A DNA stretch of 64,000 nt from Pachypanchax playfairii (Eukaryota; Chordata; Actinopteri; Cyprinodontiformes; Aplocheilidae): positions 519,502 through 583,501 of the forward strand of contig SSNP01000083.1 of the NCBI GenBank assembly GCA_006937955.1, in the 5' to 3' direction. Each line of letters opens with the position of its first letter. Position 1 is the stretch's first letter. The position numbers were made by a program, and so were the translations under genes. Below the pieces are notes generated by a model. That model searched no databases and was not told where the DNA came from. It was given only the letters and a program-made list of their open reading frames with translations. Shown piece after piece: positions 27,301 to 38,100 of the stretch.

Positions 27301-30300
27301 TGTTCCATTATAAACAAGTTAAAATTTGGTTAAGAGTGGATGAAATATTTAGACGGTATAGTAACATTTTACTGTCATGGCGACATATTGAAGTTTGCTG
27401 TATCACCATGACTAAGCCTTTACCCTTACCGGCCCAACCGTCAACATCAGAAACGTCAAGATTACATGTAAAGTCTATGGTGGAGTCCGTCAGAGGAGCG
27501 TCAGAGTCTTTGCGGCGCTTTGTGACCGTTACTAGCATCAACTTTCAAAGCTTTTCAATGCAGAAGTTCAGCTAGCTGAACTTTTGACGCTCTTGAAGCA
27601 GCGTGTAAACCAGTCAGAGCGTCTCATCGTAGTGACGCAGTGACGTCACTGCACATAACCTGAATGAAGCAGGAAGTTGGCAAACTGGGCGCGGGACAGG
27701 CGGAAGTAGGCGGAAGCGAACCTCATCCATATGTAGCTCCTGGAGCAAATGGTTAAACTCCCCAAACTCAGAACGCATCTGTAGAGTGGGGTGTGTCCAC
27801 AAACGGCGCTGATGCACCCGACATCAACGTTGTCTAGATTTATGAAGTAAAAAAAGCCATGCCACTCTCACGATATGATCCGCCATAGCTCAGAACATCC
27901 GATAACAAAGGACGCCCCGCCTACGATCCTCATTTTGGCTAACCGACAGGCGTTACAAGTTTCAACTTTCAAGCTTCAAACTTGAGACATTGTGAACATT
28001 GCTTGACGTTTACAAAGCGGCCAGTGTGAGCGCACCATTAGAGTCTCAGTTTTTTATACCATGTATGACCAACTTGTTTTCTGTGATTTGACTGAGTTTG
28101 AAGTTGATCTGGTAAAGCAGGCCAGAGAATGACCTCAAACAGTAAAACTTAGATGTCAACTGCAATCATCCACAAAATTTGGTGCAGATAATCCCATTTT
28201 TCTATGAGTTACTTGAGTTTTTCTTCACACCACAAGAAGTAAACGTTCGAGGTAAAGTCCTGCTCACACCATAAAGGTTTACAAAATATTTTGATAACTT
28301 TTAATCCCCCATGCCTTAAGACAGTGTAACCAAGTTTGCTGGTGATATGTGAAAATCTCTAGGAGTTCATTCAAGTAAGAGGTGTGAAAACATCAACCCG
28401 CCATATTTTATAGCTGTACATGAAAGCAGTTGGAAGATCTTTTTTTCAATGGGGATACACAAAGTTTCCTGACTTATTGGGAATGATAAAGTCTCTGAAA
28501 AGTGAATTTATTTGGCTGAAGGCTAAAAAAGAAACACTAATAATAATAATTGCATCATAGGCTTTATAGTCTTAGATGCTCAGGCCTAATAATGGAGGGA
28601 AAGAGATAATAACAAAAATAAACCAGGGCTAAAAAGAAGAAATTAAACCGAAGCCAAAAGTAAATCAAACAAATCAACAACAAGAAATACTAACTACCCT
28701 TCAAAATAAAATCTCAGCAAACTTCATGAAAAACAAAACATCCTCAAAACTCAACAAACTTGACTATAAACATAAACCACTAGTGAAACACAAACACGAA
28801 ACAAAACACAAAAGGAAATCCTGGTAAAAACTTTAAGAAAACTAAAACAAAAAACAAACTCAGAACACCTCACCCTGACAGATGTGCACTTCCTGACATA
28901 TTTAGGCTGATATGCACACTTTGACACTCTACCAACAGTCCATTATAAAGATTTTTGCACCATGACTGGAAGGTTACAGAGGGTTTTATTTGAATAAATT
29001 TCCATTAAAACTGGGTCATTGGAAAATCAAATGACTCTAAAAAAAAAAGGTGAGCTGTGTTGTTTTAACAGCTTAGGAAGAGAAGTGCACACTTATGACT
29101 CGTACATACGTAGCTTGCATGTGGTATAAGCTCATGTTTTCTGAGATTAAGTCCAATATAGGAACATCAAAAGTACCTCTTCAGGAGTTATTTAAGGACT
29201 CTGTGTTCCTGAATCTTGGTTAAATACCCTGATTTATTTCTTTACATCTCAGTTTTTAAAAAAGCAATCTTTCCAAATAATTACCCACAAATCCCCGCAC
29301 AAGACATGAATGTAATTACTGCATAGCAAAAAGAAAAAAAGGTGACTCACTGAGGAATAATGCATCCAAAGAATTGGGATTTGGAATCTTCCTGAGTTAA
29401 ATGAATGCATCATTCAGATTGAATGTCCTTTCAGAATGGGAACTAAAATACTCTAAACTATAACGAGGTATTTGTAGGTTTAACTCTTTTGTAGGGACAG
29501 GAGGGTCCAACCCTTTTGGGTATTGCATGAACTGAAGAAAACACTGTTCAGTACGTATGTCTGCTGGAGATGCACAGCTGTTTTCTTTTATAAAGCTGAG
29601 ATACTGTTTATACAGAACTGTCAACCATCCATGTCAGCATATGTAGGCCTGTTAAATCTACTTTGTGTATGCATAAATAGAGAGACAAAGGGTACATTTT
29701 TCTGAAGAATAATGAAAATTTCTAGTCTAAAAGGCACATTGAGGAGACACAATGCTGCTTATTTTGCATGTTCAGATGCATAGAATTCCTGACAGAAAAG
29801 CCACATTTTCTCCATAAAGGGACGGTATTATCTCTAATATTTGATGCTGCACTTCCCTGTAGCTTTCGGGCTTATAACATTTGAATTAGGTGAATATTCA
29901 GTAAGGCAGTCTCAGTCCTTCACAAGGAAATAGAACAAGATGGAGTGAGAGACAAACAGTGTGCCGATCCAAAGCTGATGCAGCATTGTTTGTTTCTTTC
30001 TTTTTGTCCACAGAGAAAAGATTTACAGTATGTCTGTCTGCCTCATGTACTCATTTATATTCCAAGGAACAGTGTCTGATGAAGGGAAACACGAACACAC
30101 ATGCTAAAATGTACAATTACACTCATCACCCTCCATGTAATGTATTGTTGGCATTGAGACACATGCAGAGATAGCCTGTTCAACGCTTGTACTCTTGTGT
30201 AAATCAAAGTGAGCTGTAACTCATTACAGTTTTCCCTTTTGTGTACTCTGTATGAAAACCTACTCTAGACTAAAACAAATATCATTTTATCTAGATGTTT

Positions 30301-33300
30301 GAAAAGCTTCATTTACCTGAACAAATCCAGGCTTTTAAGGCTGTTTGTTGGTAAATCTGTAGACACGTCTGTTTGGGATTTTCAAGGATCAAGATTTAGA
30401 GGAAGGTGTTTGCAAAGCATTACCAGCTGCTGTGTTCCTTAAACAGATCTTCCCATGATGACAGCAGTTGGTAGGATGTGCACTGTACTGCTGTTAACAT
30501 ATCTGTATGTCTTTGTTTGAACTGCTCTTCAGGGTTTACCTGACAGGTTTTGAAGGTCTAAACTTTTTGACATAGTTTTTTAACGGTGGACATATTTGAT
30601 AGCAATATTTCCTAATCTCACTCAGACACGAAAGAGGAATTAGGAACATCAAAGGAAAAAAGATTAACGCACTTAACCGAAATATATATATATATATATG
30701 TATATGATTTAATCATTAAAAAAGATGTGTTTTACAGTTTGGTGTTTTAACATGAATGTGCCATAATTAAGGGTTAGTAAGTGGAACTAAAGTTTAATGG
30801 GAAAAAGTAGTGAACAGATAAAAATGGTTTATACAGCAGATTACTAAGAGAAAAGATAGACGAACCAAGATGAAAACCAAGTTGTGATTCCACTGACTTA
30901 ACATCAGTTAAAGTCAACTCAACTTAAAGGGGCCATTTCACACAAATGTCATGACCAGTGTTAATTTTGGCAAGAAATTTTAATTTAGTTTTAGTCATAG
31001 TCTTTTGACTAAAATTCTTTTCAATTTTAGTCACTAAACTAGTTTTAATTGTAGTCTAATTTTAGTCAACGAAAATATGTGTCAGTTTTAGTCGACTAAA
31101 ATCAATTGTAGATTTAGTCGACTAAAATAAGTATATTTTCTGAAGTATTCCTTCAACAACTACAATATAATATGGACATTTTCTTACCATTCCACACTCC
31201 ATCTGGCGTCTTCCCGGGAGCATCTCAAACAACTACAGAAGCCTCTGCTCACCGCTCAATAAGCCGAGCTCTGATTGGTTCTTTTCACAGTAGCCCCAGC
31301 TGTTAGCTTTTTGACTGATTCCTCTTTGCATCTTTCTTTTCCTCTGATTGGATTTCGTCGCTGTCTTTTATTTATCAATGAAAATCAACATAATTTTAGT
31401 CATAATAATCGTCTCAAATAGAGCCGTCTATCTTAGTTTTTGTTTCGTTTTTGTCCGCAAAAATATATTCGTGACTAAAATTACGACGAAATAATTTAGT
31501 CAACAAAATTAACACTGGTCTTGACTTTGTGGTTATTTCTGAAATATTAACCTGTAATATGAAACATTTTATATCTAAAAAACATTATGAAACACTGATT
31601 AACAGACTTTTCAATCTATATCGATCGGGATCTACCACTCTATCGCAAAAAAGATTGTTGGTAGAAATGTTGCACGACATTAAAGAATATAGATTATCAT
31701 CATTAAAATAAAGCCAAACATCTGTCCTCACTACAATGACACTCGATTGACATACAGGACCAGCCAATTACATGTGTGTTCAGCTGCTGCAAAATTTAAG
31801 CAAGCTAGCAAGTTATCCTTTAATTTATTTCTGTTAGACTTAAGAAATAGTATAAAAATTAGAGGAGGAGCTTGACCAAGCAAAAAGCCCCAAACCTGCC
31901 ACTTCCATACAGAATGGGTGGAAGACTTTTTTTTCCCACAATGTCAAACTCAAAGTGTGTTTGCCTTATCTGCAAGTCAACTTACATATATTCATATACT
32001 AATATTCATTCACTCCTATATTTTGTATATATATCCATACCATTCATTGCACATTTTCTAATATTTTTTATTCTTATTTTTTATTCTTTATATATTTCCT
32101 TATTTCTTGTATTGTACACCACTATTGCTTGTAAAGCTTGCACATAAGAATTTCACTCACACGTACAGTACAGCGTACCAGTAATGTGATGTGACAATAA
32201 AAGTGATTTGATTTGATTTGATACTTGTGTTATTCTGAAGAAGGAGCACAAAAGGTACAACCCTGACTTCCCTCAGAAAAGTGAACGAAGTAGAGAAAGT
32301 CAAAAGAACTAAAATCCCTGTTGTCTAGACAACAGGGATTTTTCTCACCATAGATGCCAAAGCTGCCACTGAAGCATCATTTTGAGTGAGTCACTTAATT
32401 AACACAAAATCCTTCCAACACTGAGCGATATGAAAGAGGCATTCCTTGAAGTGGTTGACTTTTTGTTTCAAGACTTTGAAAACAAATCAGAAATATTTTC
32501 TTCAATCAAAGCCCTCCAGTTATCAAGAATTACAGTTACCGGGCGCTGTGAAACAGTGGCTGAGGATTTGACCCAGAAAGTTTGAATGAATGAATTGGAT
32601 GAGTCTATAGATGGGAGTGACACAGTCCAGTTGTGCATTTTTATTCATATGGTGTTTACAAATATGACCGCAAAGAGGAAGTTCACTGAGAAAAATCAAC
32701 TCCTAATGGGCATTGTATAATACACAACAAGATCCATGTGAAAAAAAATGTTCGACACGAAAGAGATAAAGATCACCTGTTGTATTTGTGCCAGATCTCT
32801 TTAAAGACAGATGTTCCGTGTGCATCTGGAGAAGCAGACTGTCAATACACTAAATTGTTGCTACACACTGACATAAAATAGCTTAGTCAAGGAAAATTCC
32901 TTATATGATTTAGTTTTTCCTCATATCTAAGCATACAAACCAAATTTCAAAAGTTCATTTTGAGCTAGTGATGTGCCATGTGCCATAGTTACAAAGAAGT
33001 ATACAGTTCAATTAATCCTCACCCCAATTTATCCAGAGTTCATACTGTATATCCAAATTAATAAACAAATTAGATGTTTCCTGTTTCTATCATCTCAAAA
33101 TATGTCAACAGCAATTGATATACACATGTGCAAAACCCATATACAAGTTCATTTTTATACACAACATTACCCGTGGCAACAATAATTATCAAATACAATA
33201 ACGGTAATTATCAAATACAATAACGGTGAGCAGATTTCCACAAGGGAAATTACTATGTTTTCCACTGCTCAACACAAAACCATTATCCCTCATCATCTCT

Positions 33301-35108
33301 GTATTGTGATAAAACATTGTTTTAGTTTAAGCCTCAGATGATGATCAGCGGTAACTAGATTTGGTAACATGTTAAATGACCTTATTGAGCTGCAAGAAAA
33401 AGACAAAACGGTGGTCAATAAATAAAAGTTTTGAATTCTTATAGTAGGTATAGATTATTTTTACTTGTTTATTTAATAAGTAACTCACAGTGAAAAAATG
33501 TGGTCGCCCTTGTGTTAGACAGAAAGTTGGTTTTACCCTCAGGTAAAATTAAGTTGCAGTTTTATGTCCTAAACTGCCATAGCCAACAGTTACAGTCCAG
33601 TAAAATACAGGATTTGGTTAATATTTTATGCTATTTTTTTTTCTTGAAATATATGAGCCACTGTTCTTGTCTGTAGGTTTTGAACTTTGTAGCCATCTGG
33701 TTTCTGTGCTTGTTTGTGCAGATGTACGTATGTGCAGCGGCTGAGCTGAATATATGTATATCTCATTGACTTCTTATTGACCTCTTTAACATCATGTCTT
33801 TGGTGCATGTGCATAATTTTAAGCATGATTCATGTTTCATCTGACACCATAAAAGCAGTCATACACAAGAATTTAAACTCTACAATAATTCTATGCCTTC
33901 ATGGCTGTATGATAAAAATTAATAAAAACAGCTTACGTAATGCCACAAGTCATTGCTTAACAAGCATGAAGATTTGGTTTCTTATGTTGTTTTGATGTTT
34001 GTTTGTGTAGCTTTGTACTTTTCAGCCACCTCTAGAGGACCTTTAGCCTCAGCAGCTCTTTACTTTTTACCCTAATGGCTGAGGCGAGCTCTGACAGACT
34101 ATAGATGCATTTACAAGTTGTGTGGTTGGTTATTTGTGCTTGTGTTAGCCTCTAAACCCTACAGACCCAGAGCTAGTAAAATATCTGCCAATGTGTTGAT
34201 TAATAATTTGATTTATGAGTCAGTAAATGCAGTTGTGTTGTGAAAATGAAAAGGTGTTTCTGTTCATACATTTTCATTTTAATTATGAGATGCTTCCACA
34301 CCAGTGTGCTGAAAAATACCAATTTTAAATATCTCTTTAGCTTTTCCTTGCAACATTTCTCACCACAGGTTTTTGAGGTTAAGCTCATGCATTAGTGGTA
34401 TGGGTATAACTTAAGATGTAGATATAGCATTTGAAAATGTACTTCCTGTCTTGTAAAAAAAACAAAAAAAAACAGAACCTCTGCCATGGCTTCCATCTTT
34501 CTCAAATTCCTCATCTTCTTTCCATTATTATCTCTGCCTGCAAACACCCCTTTCATAATAAAATTCAGTTTAGTTTTCTATTTATAAAGCACCGGTTCAT
34601 AACAAAGGTAATTTTAAAGCACTTTGCAGAAATATCAAGTCAAAAAAAAACCCTTATTTAAGTGGCAAGGAAAGACTGTCTCAACTGACTGGAGTGTGTC
34701 GTTTCTGTGGAAAGATAAACAGAGCTGAAGTTGATAGAAGCAATAATAATAAATCCAAAACAATTTTTCTATTTAGGGTAAAGAGAGCAAAGTGAAGAAA
34801 CATGGTCAGTACGTCATCTGGCAGTAAAAGCTATAGCAGTTAGCAGTTACAACTATACGTATAGAGTTCCATGAATCCTGCTTATATATTCAAACTTAGA
34901 TACATATCAAATCTTAGGTTCAAGTCATCATCTCTTTTATTTAGCTTTTTTTTTCTTTTCAACATTTATTCTGCTTATGTTCATAACTTGACTTGATTGG
35001 TTGTTTGTCATTTCTCACCAACTGTGGCACTTGCATAATGCAAAGAGATAAAAACATGGATAAATAAAGACTACTCTAGTAGTAAATTATTTACTTAAAA
35101 AAAAAAAT

Positions 35109-35145
<37 letters not shown>

Positions 35146-38100
35146 TGTTGTTAAAAAGTTAAAGCTGGCAAAAACTTTCAGATAGATTTGTACAACCAGA
35201 AAGAACTATTCAGTAATAAAACAAAGAATGAGTCAACATAACTAGTTTTGTGTCTCCCGTTGCTGCCTCAGGGTGCTGTGATCACCCCAGCCACAGCCAT
35301 CGAACCCAGTTTGTCTCTTCATCCGTCCAGTGTTATCACTCCTCTCACCCAGCAGATGAACCACCTCTCTCTGGGTCCCACAGGCACCGTGAGTCTCTAT
35401 TTTAGTTTGTTTTGATCCTTAAATTTCATAAAAAGTCACAGATACACAATAAGAAATGCAAAAAAAATCATATTTGGTTTTAACACCGAAGACTATTTTT
35501 TTAATGTTGTAGTGATGAACGCATACTCATCCAATGGGGTACCTTAAATCCAAACGTTCTTTAAGACATTTTGCTTGAGCCTGTTAAAGTTCACTTTTTT
35601 TGCCCTGTCTTCTTTCTCTGCAGTACATTTCTGCTGCTGCAGCTGCTCCTATGCAAGGAACTTACATTCCCCAGTACACTGCAATGCCTGCCTCTGCCAT
35701 CACGGTGGATGTAAGAACAATTGCGAGTTATTTAAGATTTTTGTCACCTACTCTAGAGAGCTTTATAGAGCTGGATTACTTATTGCACTGTAGTAAAAAC
35801 CAAAACAAGTCAAACTCCTGTACATGCTGCAGATTTGATTCCATAATTGATCATGTCTTTTTCAAAATATCTTAAGCCTGTTTCTCAAGAATGCAACTAG
35901 TTGTGCAATTAAAGCTGCAAGAAAACAAGCTAATTTTTGCTGAATCACAATGAATTTGACATTTTTTTGTGTCAAAACTGCAAATGCAACATGCAACAAC
36001 TTTATTTTGAGACAGTTTGACTTGAAAAATTTTCAGACATTTTCAACATTCCACTTACAAATTTGCAGAATCAGACCGTGCAGATTAACACAATGAGAAT
36101 CTGCAAACATTCAGAGACTTTTGGGTAACTTCCTTGTAAATGAAGTTTGCAGTTTACCAACAGTTTGAGTCCAGTGAGATTCTAACTTTAGGAACGCTCG
36201 CAGATGAGATGTATGTTTAAAAATTCTGTTTTATGTCAGCATGGTTGAGATATTAGGAAAAAAAAAGAAAAAAAAACATTTGTAACATATACACTATTCT
36301 TCAAAGTCTGCACATTATATGTCTGTTCCATAACTGAAGAAAAAATAGAGAGATTTAACTAAACTATTGTAAACTGTAAGACACTCGAGTTAAAGTTAAG
36401 TGAGTTACAGAGAGTTTAGAAAATTATTTTCAATGAACTTTTCTGTGCTTCAAGTGTTTATGTCTTTATGTAAATTTCATATTTGCCATTTATCCTTGCA
36501 CTGTGTTTCTGGTCAGGGTGCCGTGACAGACCCATCTTCACAGACAACTGCTCCCTCCTCACAGGACTCCAGCGGGCAGCAGCCTTTATCAGTGAGTGAG
36601 AGTACTGGAGATCATACCACAGCCTACTCCTACCAGCAGACAAAGTAAGTGTAATGATGATTTAAGATATGCAAATAAAATGGTTAGGAAACCAGGTCAG
36701 TTCTGGAACAACTTGGTTTGGACAGAAGTTGAAGCAGTACAAAATAAATTTTAAAACTTTAAGCTACACTTTTGAAACTTTATTAGACACTCTGAACCCT
36801 CCGATGGCTTTACAATGAACTAAATAACTTCAGTAACTCGGGTCTCAGCCGGAAGTGGTGTTCTGGTGATTTATGCTGCCCTGATGAAAAATGCCACCAT
36901 AGTACGAATTTACAACTTATTTCTAGGGCCGGGACTCGAGTAAAAATTTTAATCTAATTAATTAGAGGCTTTGTAATTAATTAATCAAAATCAATCGCAT
37001 TTTAATCGCATATAAATATTTGACCAGAGAACAGTGAGAATTATTTTCAAACGGATTTTTAGTATACCATTGAATCATGACTGAATACACATAAGCTTAA
37101 GCAACAAAATATTGTTTATTTTTGTTCAACCAAGTCCAACAGACCAGTGCATTAAGTGTAGAAAATGTCTACACTTGTACTCGGAGTCGGGCTAACGTCC
37201 ACGCTAGCTGCTATATGTTTAACATTGAGGTGATACTTCAGGCCCGATGTGCTGCGGTGATGTGCAAATTCCTTGCTGCATAGCTTGCACACATGCTCTT
37301 ATCCACGCTTCCATCCAGTCATTTTTTATAACAAAACTTCCCATCCACGGGGCCAATCAAAGTGGTCGCTTCTTCATTCATGTTCACTGTGGTTTGTTGT
37401 TGTCCTAAATAATGAACGCTGGTAGGTGCGCCAGTATAATCGGTCCGCTGAAACTCATGAGAGATGTTCTGCGGTGCTTAAATAAGTGCGATTAAAATGC
37501 GTTAAAAAATTAACGCGTTATTTTTGTGTAATTAATTAATCTTAATTAACGCGTTAAAGTCCCGGCCCTACTTATTTCATAACGAGATGTCATTAGAAGT
37601 TTATACAGTATTCTTATTTATGGTAAGTGTGAACTGTTAATTATTTAAACCTATTTTTATGATCCTTCTCTGATATTCTCTATATAAATGCTCTCTGGGT
37701 CCTTGGTGGCCATTGTTGGGTCCTTCTCCTCTGGGAGTGTATAAACATTTGCCTGTCGCTCTGACAATGCAAAGAAAGTAAAAATAACATCATATTTAGT
37801 GTTCCTGTCCTGGGAGAATTTATTTGATAGGTAAAATGTATTTATGGAAAAATATAGAAACAAAAATAAACAATAAATCTGTTTATTGAAGTCAAGACTG
37901 TGGAACGGCACATGTGCAGACGGAATCAGTAGCACATCTCAACAGGTAGTATATTTCTGCAGAACACCGGTTCAAGCAATGGCTGTCTGAGACACGGCTG
38001 CAGAAAAGTTATTTAGTAGTGCTTTAAATAACCATGATAATCTAAGCTTTAGTGGAAAACTAGAGTCAGTTTCTCACAGCTGTGACTGTTTGAATCTAGT

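Noticed and set aside
30956..31517. CRISPR-like repeated TTTAGTC motifs
   Set aside because: The repeats are palindromic subterminal motifs of a hAT MITE in a vertebrate genome, irregularly spaced.
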